From Euleptes europaea (taxonomy: Eukaryota; Chordata; Lepidosauria; Squamata; Sphaerodactylidae), in NCBI RefSeq assembly GCF_029931775.1, contig NC_079317.1:71331895-71395894 (forward strand): a stretch of 64,000 bases of DNA. Direction: 5' to 3'. Below are positions 23,906 to 35,887 of this stretch, in pieces; within the stretch, counting starts at the first letter, position 1; each line of letters begins with the position of its first letter. The notes beneath the pieces were generated by a model that had not been told where the DNA came from, did not search any database, and saw only the letters and a list, made by a program, of their open reading frames with translations. Both the position numbers and the translations under genes were made by a program.

Positions 23906-25101
23906 ACCCTTAACCTTACGGTAAAGAATATGTTTGGACCCCCAACCCCTCCTTCCCCTTCCCCCAACAGAACAAGTTTTGGGATCCTCCAAATAATATT
24001 ACATCAATAATATAATTTGGCTATTTAATTGGACAAGATCCAAATCTCAAGACTGTTGTGCCACTATGTTCTAAAAAAATGTGAGGGTGCTATTGTTGTA
24101 ACAATATTTAATTTGTCGCTGATTTCCGCTCCGCCCCCCAAATAACCCTACTAATTGCAAATCAGTGAAGACTTGTTTGTAATACTTAATGTGGGTCCAC
24201 CTCCCACTGAGACTTCTCTTGCTCCAACCCCACCATAATGAAGGGAAGCTGTACACAAGCTAAATTTTCTTTCACAGCTTCTGTTTTTTCCCCACAGTAG
24301 TTTGTATACGGGTAATTCCTGGTGGTTTGAGTCCAACTTAACAGTGCGCTCAGATGACAGGAAATCTGGGTTTTATGTTGCATTTGTATAAACGAACATA
24401 GTTAATCTGATGTTATTACAAGATGATGTGGGTCTCAGAAAGGCATGTTTTAGTTGACACAGATACCCAAGAGTTTCCATTACAAAGAAACTCAATGATG
24501 ACAGGATTTCATTTCCCCTAAACTTCTGAACAGGAGGGTAGTTGGGTATGTCTGTATTGGTTCAACTGTTGTGGTTTATTTAAAAATGCTCTTGAAGCAA
24601 ACATAGCAGGGTAACTGCTACTAACTTTTTTTTTCTTTTCTTTTTTTGGTAGTCTGGGAAATAAATGGAGGGGTTGTTGTTGTTTATACGTGCTGGGATA
24701 CTGCCCTCAGTTACTAGCCTGGACTCATGTCTTATGCCCTTGCTATATACTGCCTTGCTCTTTTGGATGCACTGCCTTGCTCTTTTGGATGCACAAGTCC
24801 TCTTTCACACAACTATCTTCATATGTTTTAAATGAAAATGGCAGCAACTCTGTCTAGCTTTTTAAAGATGCACTTATGTGACTGTTCTCGACAAGAAAAG
24901 ATTCATACGTTCCTATACGTGAGCACTGGTCAATCTGTAGAAAAACGTAAAATGAGAATGGGTGTTAGAACAGTGGTTGAAAAAGAACCATTTGCAAAAA
25001 TCGAAACTGATGGCCAGTTTGGGACAGCAGTGGCCTGACAACTGCCTTAAAATTGATCTTGTATTTGAATTTATATTTGCACTTACATTTTGGGGTGTGT
25101 G
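23906..25101. other. DHCR7 3' UTR and downstream DNA
   Basis: The first 35 bases after the stop match unit B; from about 23945 the sequence is present only in unit A. AATAAA near 24659 is a possible poly-A signal. No other gene is seen. Confidence 0.4.
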
Positions 25102-25580
25102 ACAGCCTATTCCTGAAAGCTGCAGTGGCTGGGGGTGGCGTGGCCGTGGTGCTGCCACAGCACCTCCAGTGAGGTTTCATGGCTGCTGTGGGGGGGGGGG
25201 AAGGGGGTTTATTTTTTAAAACCCCAAAATGGGGGGAAAGTCCCCATAGCAAGCAGCAATGATGTGCCAACAAAAAAGATGCTGCAGCAACGCCGTTGCA
25301 TTAGGGGGCGTTCCCAAGATGAAAGGAGTTAGGAAGCTGCCTAACGGCAGCTACACCTCCCAGAACACCCCCCTGGGATGCCGGCATGGGGACTTGCGCC
25401 AGGGAATGCTGGCGGGAGGTTGCACCAGTGTCTGTGGGGCTGTGCTGCTGCGGTCCAGGGGGACCGGCGTTAAGTGCCCCCATGCTGGTGTCCATGGCAG
25501 TTTGTGCAAGTGGCATGGACACTGGCATTGGGGTTGCGCCACCTTCTAAAACCATTCACCCCCTTTCAGGAATGCACTGT
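25102..25580. mobile_element. MITE with CATTCCTGAAAG inverted ends
   Basis: ACAGCCTATTCCTGAAAG at the left and CTTTCAGGAATGCACTGT at the right form imperfect inverted ends around a GC-rich core. The ends resemble those of the small hairpin element at 63653-63740. There is no transposase. Confidence 0.6.
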
Positions 25581-25853
25581 TAGAAGTTTTATGTAACATG
25601 ATAAAGACCATTAAATACAGAATGTCAATAGTTTACCATTTTGAGAACCAGGTTCCTGGTTTACTAGGAACCACCTGAACTAATCTGTGTATGCACTTCC
25701 CCCCCCCCTTAAGATGCCTTTTTTATGTAGAGCTGTACAACTCAGTCTTGGGGAAAATTAGCTAGGATCTGAGATGGAGGGCATCAAATACAAATCTCTT
25801 CTAGAGCTTTCTTATTCATTAAACAGGCTGCTTAAAATGGACTGAATCTAAAG

Positions 25854-26128
25854 CAGTGGTTCCCAACGTAGGGCACACACCCCAGAGAGGGGCAGTTTGA
25901 TTTTTAAGGGGGGCAATTAGAGAATGAGTTATTAACAGTGAATTTTTTTGCATTTCTTATGGTTCTGGGACCTTATATACAGTATATAAATATATATTGT
26001 GACATACACATTTTTAAAATTAAAATCAGAATGTACACGGCAGTCAGCTGGTGACAATGTCACGGGGGGGATCAGGATTTTAGAGACGCTTAGGTGGGGC
26101 ATGGCCAAAAAAAGGTTGGGAACCACTG
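25854..26128. mobile_element. hAT (Charlie-like) MITE with perfect 8-bp duplication
   Basis: The ends CAGTGGTTCCCAAC and GTTGGGAACCACTG are perfect inverted repeats, and ATCTAAAG flanks the element at 25846-25853 and 26129-26136. This is the hAT pattern. It is non-autonomous and about 275 bp long. Confidence 0.92.
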
Positions 26129-26136
26129 ATCTAAAG

Positions 26137-27002
26137 GAAGATTCATGTGCAGCAGATGCAACTCTGGGCTACATGTGATCCTGAGAGCTAGCTATACACA
26201 AGAGGAAAATGTGTACATTTTTAAAAGTTAAATTAAAAATCCAACCATGTTGTATCCTACCGTAACCAATTTTTATTACACTTAAAACTGCAATGTTTTG
26301 TATTGACTTTGAACACAGTAGGCTAGAATGGTTCATAATTCCAAACTTAAAATGGAGCAAGAAGGAAGGATGTAAATACAGTTCATGTAACTGCCAACTG
26401 GTTCATCCAATTTTATCTATGACCATGTTTTGTAAAAAGGTTAAGCACACTGGACTTGCATCCAGTGATTTTTCATAGAATTATTAGTCCATGTTTCTTG
26501 TTTTATCTGGCTAAGGGCCGTAAATAAACAATCTATCATTAAGGTAATTTTGGTTGCTTACCAGATTCTCCAGTTGTTTGGGTAGTCTTAAAAGAGGGGG
26601 GGGGCACAAATGAAAAAGGTATAACAGTACATTCTGTGTTCAAGAATGGTCTGGAATAGACTGGAAAAACTATTGTATTGACTTGCATAGAACTTGGACA
26701 TGTTTTTATTGGAGCATCTTTAATTGAACAATGTGAGCAAAGGGTTTATATCTTTAAAGATTATCTTGTCTACATCAGACAAGACTACAGTAAAAGACTT
26801 AATGCCTCATAGATAATGTAAATTAATGCTAGAATTCAAGGAAACTTACTTCTGGACATCTTCCCTGGGAAAAAAGAATGATTATTTGAATGGGATCTCC
26901 TGACGCTGAAAAATTCTTTAAAAGCCCTCTTCAAATGTATTTATTTTTCCATTTATATATGTTGGTGTATCTGGCCAAATAAATCTTAACCATGGGAGCT
27001 CA
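26137..27002. other. Intergenic stretch, nothing recognised
   Basis: This is AT-rich sequence present only in unit A, with no gene, RNA or clear repeat. Confidence 0.45.
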
Positions 27003-27211
27003 TTATGAGAAGACAAGAGTCACTGGGAAAGACAATAATGCTAGGAAACTTGAAGGCAGCAGGAAAAGAGGAAGAACCCACATGAGATGGAGTCAAGGAA
27101 ACCATGACCCTCAGTTTGCAAGACCTGAGCAAAGCTGCTAATGATAGGACATTTTGGAGGTCATTAGTTCATAGAGTCCCCATGTGGGAAGTGACTTGAC
27201 AGCACACACAT
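27003..27211 (+). mobile_element. Bov-B LINE 3' end
   Basis: Decayed coding text for the Bov-B C-terminus (GAAGGCAGCAGGAAAAGAGG, CACATGAGATGGAGTCAAGG) leads to the tail GGGAAGTGACTTGACAGCAC and CACACA. Related fragments are at 48565-48961 and 51012-51180. Confidence 0.75.
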
Positions 27212-27255
27212 ATGGGATCTCTCATTTGGCCATGTATTCCCTTTGTGAGTGAAGC

Positions 27256-27396
27256 ATTTCTTTTTTATATCTAAAACTTTTTATTTTCCATAAAACACAT
27301 ACAGCTCACATACATCATACAGTCCTCCTACTCCATGTCTACAACAAGATCCTCATCAAATTCCAATAGAGAGGAACTAATACATTCTATATGGTC
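27256..27396 (-). mobile_element. Short retro-insertion (LINE tail) with 12-bp duplication
   Basis: A T-rich start on the + strand (a tail on the minus strand) and the duplication TGTGAGTGAAGC at 27244-27255 and 27397-27408 show a 141-bp severely truncated retroinsertion, probably L1-type. Confidence 0.6.
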
Positions 27397-28072
27397 TGTG
27401 AGTGAAGCGTTTCTGACATTCAGCAAGAATAGGTTAGGAGCACTAGAGACCTATTTCTTGTTACTTACCCAACCAGCCGCTCCACAAAATGAAGGGCTTT
27501 TTCCAATTGCTGCTTTTCATCCTGCATCTGAAATTAACACTTGAGTGTGTACATGCTTCTCTTCGTAAACCAGCCCATTTACAACAAATCCCATTAAGCT
27601 GTACAGTAGCAGCCTCAGAAACTAATAGTCACTTCATGCAAAAATGAAGCTCTTTTGAAATCACCTTGCATTACTTACACAATTCCTCCAATGTGGGGGC
27701 AGCCCCTCCCCCCAAAAATAAGCTCTGACAGCCTTTACACTACACTGTTGTAAAGCAAAATAAATTCACCCAGGTTGTAATATTTGCATTAATCTGGGGA
27801 ATGTACACACTTGGCTCAATCCAGCCAAATGTAGCCACTTTACATTCTACTAAATTCAACTGGAAAGATTTGAGTTTGTGGTACTCAGTTTGTGGCTTGT
27901 AGAGAGCCACATTCACAATGATCAGAAACCAAAACAGCCACATGACTACTATATGCTTGTTCACCAGTCTACCAAACACACACACAGTGTAAGATAAGAT
28001 AAAACTATTAAATATATAACTATAACCATGGCTGCCTGTACATGATTTTCCAGGCCCTGTCCCCAGCATAGT

Positions 28073-28305
28073 TCAATTCCAACGCAAGTTGGTTTCAGGT
28101 AGCCGGCTCAAAGTTGGCTCAGCCTTCCATCCTTCCGAGGTCGGTAAAATGAGTACCCAGCTTGCTGGGGGGAAAGTGTAGATGACTGCGGAAGGCACTG
28201 GCAAACCACCCCGTAAACAAAGTGCCTCGTAAATGTCAGGATGTGATGTCACCCCATGGGTCAGGAATGACCCGGTGCTTGCACAGGGGACCTTTACCTT
28301 TATCC
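28073..28305 (+). mobile_element. tRNA-derived SINE, 5' truncated
   Basis: Body and tail of the family at 13076-13373 (CTTCCATCCTTCCGAGGTCG to CAGGGGACCTTTACCTTT) are present; the A-box head is lost. It lies just outside the end of duplication unit A. Confidence 0.85.
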
Positions 28306-28762
28306 CCAGTATGGGGCTTGCAGTTCACCCATTCTCCAGTCCCTCTGGTGGTGGGTGTTTCAAGGTGGGAACCACCTGGATGCAACAAGCCTTACCAGTT
28401 AACAGCCTTGCCCACTTTCCAGCAACATGGACCGGGTGCCACATTGGGGTATGGTGCTCAGAAGAGCTAGAGGTGGCTTGAAGCCACTGATTATCACTGA
28501 TTTAGGCATTGAAATTAATGGCACTTGAAAGTATTTGGCATTTTTGTTCCTTATTTTTAAGTTGCGTCCATTTAAATTGATGTCATACTAAAACCAAAAT
28601 TATATTTGGTATTTGTTACTTTTTGGTTTTGATATTCAAAGAGGAATTGGGGGTATTTAAAGTGAGGCATTTTTTAGCTTTGCCTGTGAAACAATGCCAA
28701 CGTGTCAACCAGACACCATTTTTTCCGGCACTGCTGGCAAAAGATGACAACTCCGTATTTAT

Positions 28763-29272
28763 ATTTTGTTTAAAACATTTATTAGCTGCTTTTCTTCCAC
28801 ACAGCACTCAAGGTGGCTTGCAATATAGATAAAATATTAAAATTTAAAATCACAGTTTAAGACTGCTAGTAAATTAATCAAATGCGGTCCTAAATAAACC
28901 TATCTTTAACTGACTTCTTAGTGAGGGGGCCAGGCATACCTCCCTGGGGAGGTTGTTCCATAATAATGGGGTTGCCATTGAGAAGGCCCTCTCTTGTATG
29001 CCCACCAAACAAGCTTCTTTCATTGATGGGACAGTCAAGAAGGCTTCTCCCTGTGATCTTACTTCCCAGTCAGGAACATCATGCTTAGCTAAATTTAGGT
29101 GAACAGCACAGGACAAGATTGGGTGGTAACTGGTATCTTGAAAGCATGCCTGATTTCCCAGTATGAGCCAGCCGTTAAGGAATGCGGTGCAGGCAGTTAC
29201 TGAAGAATGTGAGATCTCCTGTCTGATCACTCCACCAAGCCAGTTTTTGTCTTGCTGGAGGCCAACCTGAGA
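28763..29272 (-). mobile_element. L2-like LINE 3' end
   Basis: The minus-strand frame ends in ERAFSMATPLLWNNLPREVC and LKIGLFRTAFD, the conserved C-terminal tail after reverse transcriptase in L2/CR1-group LINEs, followed by an A-rich 3' UTR with CAAGCCACCTTGAGTGC. It abuts a Penelope-like fragment. Confidence 0.75.
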
Positions 29273-29274
29273 AA

Positions 29275-29812
29275 TCAGCAGTGGCTGAACATGGACTGAC
29301 ACAAACAGGACACAGCGTCTTATTCCAAGACACTGAAAGACTGGACAATTCTACCAACTATTTTGTCAGATTGCACAGAGAAGCCATTGAAATTCATAAA
29401 CATCAGCACAACTTTAACAGAAAAGAGGAGAGTTTAAGAATGAATAAGGCTTGGCTTCCTGCCCTGAAAAACCTCCAGACAAAGACAACATTCAACAATA
29501 GCCATACAGATTAGTTTTGGATTACACACATTAACAGATCACTTCAGGATACAGTGGTTCCATATTAACATACCATACCCTCATTAGCACATTATCTTGA
29601 TACTTACAGGACAATACTTTTGCAGGACAATACTCAGCTCAAACCCAACCCCTTTCTGACTATATATTACTCTTCCTACACCCTTGACCCTGAGAGACAC
29701 TGTCCTTCAGTGTTACTACTCTGAAGATGCCTGCCACAGTTGCTGGCGAAACGTCAGGAAAGAAAATTCCAAGACCACGGTTACACAGCCTGGATAACCT
29801 ACAAGAACCAAC
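29275..29812 (+). mobile_element. Penelope-like element, 3' fragment
   Basis: The frame at 29281-29514 contains HREAIEIHKHQHNFNRKEES and NKAWLPALKN, the conserved C-terminal tail after the GIY-YIG endonuclease of Penelope-like elements. About 180 bp of 3' sequence and then the terminal segment with the hammerhead-like core follow. The 5' part, including reverse transcriptase, is missing, and the last about 45 bases of the terminal segment are also lost. Confidence 0.75.
29721..29758 (+). ncRNA. Hammerhead-ribozyme-like core in Penelope-like terminal segment (candidate)
   Basis: CTGAAGA, a stem II closed by GCC/GGC, GAAA, then CGTC followed by AGG. CTGANGA and GAAA are the invariant hammerhead boxes; GTC is a permitted cleavage triplet, with a one-pair stem III (A-U). 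Stem I pairing is only partial here. The same layout is at 42231-42268. Confidence 0.45.
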
Positions 29813-30044
29813 AACCAGTAGTTGTTTTAAAATCCAATAGAAAAGTAAGCTACTGTAACTTAATGGCATTTGGGGATGTATAAGCTATACATCAAAATAA
29901 AATGCAGGAGATTTCATTTTTAGCAGACAAGGAGATGCAATTTTTCTACAGAGGACAGGGTAAGACAGCAGGAACTACACGGGATGTAGGACTGGAGACT
30001 CTATTGGCCCCTAGGCTGCTGCTTTTCCTCATGCACCTGAAGGT

Positions 30045-32690
30045 CAATTGTATAATCCGTGGAAAGAAGTAAAGCTTCCTTTTCAGTCTTCAGTGCAGCC
30101 CCACATTGGGACTGCGCCTGCGCGCAGGCTTGCCACCAGACTAATCTTTTCTAGCTTTAGCCTTCAGAGCTTTCCACCCAAATCGTCACATGCTATGGCA
30201 GGAGCTTCCCCCCACTTTCCAGTTCCTTCTTTGCCACTGCCACGTCTGGTCGTGTTCTAGCATGTACCTGGCAAGACTGAGCATTTTTCAAAGCCTTCTT
30301 CTTCGTCATTCTTTCATTTTCTTCACCTACGAATTTTGGGGTAAGGCAAGTCGTCTTAGCCTACCCCATGTGGAGTTTCTCCCCCCCCCCCGAGTTTTTC
30401 CCGGTGGAGCTTGAGAGGTGAACCCCCCTCCACCCCTTCAGTAAGTCTCTTCGGCATTACTGGAAAAGGAAAAGGAAAAGAATAATCATAATGACTTCCA
30501 AGCCTTTATTTAAGAACAGTGTCAAGTGCAACACTAAAATGACAAACTGATGAGCACCAAGTTTGTCTGCTGCGCCTAAGGGAGACACACAACGTCAGGC
30601 CTGCAAGATATGCCTAAAGTTCACCCTGAAAGCCAGAGCTGACAGAGCAGCCCATCTAAGGGCTACTCTTTAGAAGAACTGTCAGTGACCCTACCGAGTG
30701 TTCTAACTGTATCGGTTCCAAAGGCCCCCTCTGTTCAATCGGCTCTGACCAAAAGGTCCAATATCAAAACCACATCGATTTGGTCCTCGGCCTCTCTGAA
30801 GGCAGTTCCGAGTACTTCCTGGACCACGGTTCCAGAGGTGCAAGCTATGCAGCCTCCCCATTCGGCTCCGAAGTGAAAGGAGATAAACACCGGACTGAGT
30901 CGGATCCGGTGTCTAAGAAAAATAAGGATGTCAAAGCACAAAGAGCTTAAAAAGAGAAATTAGGAAACTAGCACCATCCTCCTGCCAAGTACTGTCCTCC
31001 CACCGAAGACGCCCTCACCGCGTTCATCTTTCCCATCCCCCCTTCTCTGATACAGTGCCAGATATCATTTTTTGTGAGGATGTTTATACAGAACCAATAC
31101 CCATGGAACCGGCTGGAACAGAGGGCAAGTGTCAGGTCACAACATCCCTCTTTTGGACCCTATCCAAGTAGAGGACTGGATGACCTTCTGCCGGTTCCGC
31201 CAGATGGAACAGGATGCTGGGTTGATGTTAGCCCCTCAAGCCCCATCTTTCACGGGCTTCCAGGCACCTTTTAACTAGGTTTCGTGGGGTGATTCTGAGC
31301 CAGAGCTGAAGTGGACACTCCTTTGACATATGGTTCTGAGAGCTATTCAGGCACATCTCCAGATGAGAACGTGGGAGATCCTTCGCCTATCTTGTGCAGC
31401 GAGGATTCTAGACTGCATGCAGATCAGATGTTCCGAATGGCGGAAGCCCTAGACATCGATGTCTATACTGCCCAAGAGAAGCCTGATAAGATCCTTAGTA
31501 GGCTTCACTCAGAAACACCCTCCAGCCATATCACAGCCAACCTCTAATCTTGGATATCCTCCAGAGGCTTCTCCCCTTTTACATGCCCTGTCAGCAAGGT
31601 GTTAGTGTATCTCTTATCTTTGTCACTGGGTGATTTATCTGTTTCCCCTGTCAGAGTCCACCTAGCAGCTATATCTGCCTCACATCTAGGTGTGGATGGG
31701 AGGTCGTTATTCTCCCATGAGTTAGTCGAGAGATTTCTAAAGGGCCTAACAAATGTGTTTCCCGCTGCTCTGAAGGTGGTCCCTTTCCCTACTGTTGGCA
31801 AAGTTGCTTTCATCTCCTTTTGAGCCAGTGGCTTACTGTTCCCTTGCACATCTGTCAATGAATGTGGCCTTTTTAGTGGTGGTCACTTCAACACAAAGTG
31901 AATTACACCCTGTCTTAGCAGTTACCCAAGGTCGTGTCTAGATTCCACTTAGCACAGGACATTTTGCTACCTGTGTTTTTTCCCAACCCCTCTTCCGAAG
32001 GGGAAAGAGCCCTCCATTCTCTAGATATGAAGAGAGCATTGCTCTATTATTTGGATAGAACCAGTTCAGAAGGGATAAATTCTTTATTTGTTACTGGGGC
32101 CCTAAGCAGAGTAGGGAAGCTTCATCACATCTCCAGATGGGTTATGTTAGCCATATTGAAATCTTATAAATCAGCATGGAAACCATGTCCATTGAGTAAG
32201 GTGTACCCACAAGGTCCCTAGGTACATCTGCTGCATTTCATCGTCAGGTCCCACTCCTGGAGGTCTGTAGATCGGTGACCTAGTCAACAGAAGAGACATT
32301 TATAAAACATTATGCAGTGGATATCCAGTACAGAAAGGATGCAGAGGTTGGCAGGGCGGTTCTACACACTTTGGTCCAGTAAGAGTGCTGCCCTCCTCCA
32401 TCTTCTGGTAAGCTTGCTAAAATGTCCCAGCATAGGGTTGCCAACCTCCAGGTACTAGCTGGAGATCCCCTGCTATTACAACTGATCTCCAGCCAATAGA
32501 GATCAGTTCACCTGGAGAAAATAGCCACTTTGGCAATTGGACTCTATAGCATTGAAGTCCCTCCCCTCCCCAAACCCCACCCTCCTCAGGCTCTACCCAA
32601 AAAAACCTGTGCACATGAGCAGTCCCAATGTGTGTCTCCACAGAAGACCTCAATGAACAGCAGTTACAGGTAAATGCAACTCTGTTTTTT
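30045..32690 (+). mobile_element. DIRS-like tyrosine-recombinase retrotransposon (fossil)
   Basis: A gag-like stretch (about 30480-30950), further ORF remnants and a tyrosine-recombinase-like region (about 31930-32370, with FPNPSSEGERALHSLD and HISRWVMLAILKSY) lie in the order seen in DIRS elements. CACATTGGGACTGC near 30100 and GCAGTCCCAATGTG near 32620 form inverted ends. The reverse transcriptase section is absent, and the copy is broken at many places and old. A MITE is inserted near its 3' end. Confidence 0.65.
32434..32603. mobile_element. hAT-type MITE of the TAGGGTTGCC family, 3' truncated, in the DIRS relic
   Basis: TAGGGTTGCCAACCTCCAGG and the full family body are present, but the right inverted end is missing. 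It interrupts the 3' part of the DIRS-like relic. Confidence 0.75.
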
Positions 32691-33558
32691 CAAGCAATGA
32701 GTTGCATATTTAGATGTTTGTTCCTCCTGCATTTGGAAAACTAGACTTTTTCAACGGTTAGTTCTATTTACAGGCTACTTTCCCCCTCAGCTCTGGCAGA
32801 TTAACATCAGTTACAGGTAAGTGCAACCCTGTTTTTTTCTCCCTCGCTACACTGTTGTTGTTTTTCTTACGGAGACTGGGTTATTTTCAGTGGCTGCAAG
32901 GCAGGTACATTTTCCCATTTTTATGGTGGGCGGCACCCGTTGGTTTTGCCTGTTGTACAGCTGCTGACCTGGGTAATCCAGTAGATAGAATCCCATCATC
33001 CTTTTCCAAAAGTTGAAAACAGGCACAGTATTGTCACTATACTAAAATAATACAGCTTCTGCTTCAGATTAGGTTATTGCACACAGAAAACAGTACTTGG
33101 CTTACTTTGACAGCAAAATAAGCTTTTGTACTAAATTCATGAATCAAAGCAGGGATAGAGGCGATAATGAAACAAGAAGTGTGTGAGTATAAAATGAAAT
33201 AATGCTCTGTATGTTACTGGGCTGTTGTAGCACGCTGGCTTAGTTTTCATCCTTCATGTTGTGCTCATGTAAGTTCCAATTGTGCCCTGTCCTATGACAG
33301 AGACAAGTGGGGGCATTTTCTTTTCTAGGAATATTAATGTTTTGCGTGCAGAGCTGGGTTTAACCGCAGAAGCCTCCAGACAGAGGAACTTAATGCTGCT
33401 GGGCTAGGAAAGTTTTTTGAGATCCTGGAGAACACTTGCCAGTCAGACTAGAGCGCACATGGGCTAGATCAGGGATTCCTAACATAGCATCTGCTGACAT
33501 ATTTCCTAGTGCCTCCTTTCTGCCCCACTTCCTTATGCATTTCTTATCCCTTTTCAGT
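32691..33558. other. Intergenic stretch, nothing recognised
   Basis: There is no gene or clear repeat apart from the minor similarity of 33340-33405 to 8655-8720. Confidence 0.45.
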
Positions 33559-33766
33559 TAGGGTTGCCTATCTCCAGGTACTGGCTGGAGATCTCCTGCT
33601 ATAACAACTGATCTCCAGCTGATATAGATCAATTCACCTGGAGAAAATGGCCGCTTTGGCAATTGGACTCTATGGCATTGAAGACCCTCCCCTCCCCAAC
33701 TCCGTCCTCCTCAGGCTCCACCCCTAAAACCTCCTGCCGGTTGCCAAGATGGACCTGGCAACCCTA
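33559..33766. mobile_element. hAT-type MITE, TAGGGTTGCC family, with target duplication
   Basis: TAGGGTTGCC and GGCAACCCTA ends enclose the family body. CTTTTCAGT lies on both sides (33550-33558 and 33767-33775), an 8- or 9-bp duplication. Confidence 0.88.
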
Positions 33767-34689
33767 CTTTTCAGTTCACATTTCTGGTGGTCTTCCCATT
33801 CACGCACCTTCCTTTTCTACTCTTTCTTTGCTACCTTTCACTTTATTTCTTTATCCTTTGTCCACTCCTCTTTCTCTTTCAAGTCTCTCTGTCCACCATC
33901 CCTTCTCTAGCCAGCTTCAAGATGTACTAAAGGCAATAGGAGGTGGGAATGGGGGGGGATTAAGCTTCAGCTACATCCCACAAAGTCCAGACAGTAGCCA
34001 CAGTTTAAAGGGTAATTTACCCCTGAGCTGGCATCTCCTTGGTTTGTCTTCATTAGGGATTCTTTTTTGCTTGACCCTAGTTGGCCAGAGCAGTAGCTGC
34101 ATCACTAGCAGGAGGGTTAGAAGTACCCTCCCTATGAAAAGTGAAAATAAACATGGAAAAGCTGGAAAAGAAAGAAAAATGATCTATACTCCCCCAGTCA
34201 TAGCCTCCTTACATCTACCACATCTAGAACATTTGTACATATAAAACACACACCCTAAACAAAATGATTACCGGTACTGGTCCCAGGTGGTCAGCTGATG
34301 TTTCTTCACTGAGGCTTAACAATTGGGAGATTATTCTCAGCTATCAAGAAACTACTCTATTTTTGATGAGAAATTCATCAGGCCTGGGAAATCCATCCAG
34401 CTAAGGAGAGGCAGAGACAGGTGAAACAATAATTGGCATTTGTGAAAACAAGGAAACTGAAGCAGAGTAAGAGAGTTGTGAATTGGCTAAAGGTAAAGCC
34501 TCTTGAAATACAGGGTCTGTCTCTCTTTGGGGATCTTAGGTAGAGTAATAATTTTGCTGCCTTATATTAGTGCACTTTTGCTTCCATTTACAATCCACCG
34601 GTATATTTGTAAACAAAGCAAACATTGCTGTAAGTTTCTGGTGGGCTCTCAAAGGCCTCAATCTGTTAGCGTTGTGCCCTGCACCTGGA
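33767..34689. other. Intergenic stretch, nothing recognised
   Basis: It contains a pyrimidine-rich stretch (33780-33910) and AT-rich DNA. The 193-residue frame here begins inside the MITE and has no protein-family features. Confidence 0.45.
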
Positions 34690-34800
34690 ACAATTTATTA
34701 TTTAAATGTTTATACCCACCCCAGCTATCCTTTGTGGCTCAAGGTGGCTTACAGTTCCAAGATTAAACATATAAATACAACAAAACCACACACACACCCA
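34690..34800 (-). mobile_element. L2-like LINE 3' tail
   Basis: GTGGCTCAAGGTGGCTTACA and the following A-rich stretch match the reverse 3' end seen at 28763 and 55225. Confidence 0.5.
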
Positions 34801-35130
34801 GCTAAACTTGTTAACTTGCACCTGGAATTTCTTGCCAGGATAGTGGGGACCTCATAATGAGATACAAGTGCAGCTCGCTACAAATTGCTTCTCAGGTTAG
34901 TTGTCTAATGATGAGTGCAGTCCTACCTGATCATCACACTTCCATTAAGAGGGCCTATTTATTTTGAACAAAGTACTATGATGAGAAATTTATAAATTGG
35001 GGAACATGTTGAAAATACTCCTGGTAGGGCTGGTTCTCTAGCCAAGCCACCCGTGATCGTTGGGGCAGTAAATATGGAGGGTGCTCATATCTTACAGGGT
35101 CTCTGTTCACTCTTGGCTGTTGTTGGAGCA

Positions 35131-35350
35131 TAGGGTTGCCATCCCGTCAGTGGGGCACTAGAGTTCTCCCAGAAGTACAAATGATCTCCAGACTACAGAG
35201 ATCACTTGCCTGGAGAAAATGGCAACTTTGAAGGGTGAACTTTATATCATCACATCCCTGCTGAGCTTCATACCCTTCTCAGACTCTTCCCTTCCCAGGC
35301 TCTGCCCCTGAATCTCCAGAAATTTCCCAACCCTGAATTTGGCAACCCTA
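35131..35350. mobile_element. hAT-type MITE, TAGGGTTGCC family
   Basis: TAGGGTTGCC and GGCAACCCTA ends are intact, with an imperfect 8-bp duplication TTGGAGCA/TTGGCACA. The body is diverged. Confidence 0.82.
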
Positions 35351-35822
35351 TTGGCACAGGAAGAAAAAGGCGTCACATCTTGTGCCACCACCATCTGATC
35401 AGCTCAGACCAAACCACTGCTGAATAGGAATTAGTGTATTTTGCTTGGGACAATAAAATACCTTGAACCAGCTCTGGCTGCTACTGCTAGAATTCTTGAT
35501 TGACTCTTCTCGGACAACAGATAGAACCTACACATTGTACATGTTGTGTTACAGAATGAGGAGGTAGACTTATATACTGTAGATGTGGGCTTACATAGTT
35601 TTGATTACTTCTACTCCCTGTGAAATGAAGCTGTCTACCTAGAGTAAATATATGGGGAAGAGAGATTTAGCATAGTCCTTTCCTACATGCATAAAAGTAT
35701 GCTTCTGCACCTGCAACTTACAGTCATCCAGGTTTTGAAGCTGTATAGTAGAGCCCCATTGCAGAGTAGACTATCATGTTTGCATTGCATAGAGCCATGA
35801 ACCTGAGTTCAGTTGCCTGAAG
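35351..35822. other. Intergenic stretch, nothing recognised
   Basis: No gene, RNA or named repeat is visible. Confidence 0.45.
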
Positions 35823-35887
35823 AAATTAGAATCAATAAAAGACAATGCTATTCTCAGAATAGCATTGTCTTTTATTGATTCTAATTT
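35823..35887. repeat. Perfect 65-bp palindrome (32-bp arms, 1-base centre)
   Basis: AAATTAGAATCAATAAAAGA is followed by CAATGCTATTCT, one C, then the exact reverse complement ending in TGATTCTAATTT. A second inverted repeat, AGGTTTGCAGTT ... AACTGCAAACCT, begins at 35888 and closes near 35960. Confidence 0.97.

Noticed and set aside
33663-34244. 193-residue frame in the intergenic region
   Set aside because: It starts inside a hAT MITE, is low-complexity Ser/Leu/Pro text and has no domain or splice partner.
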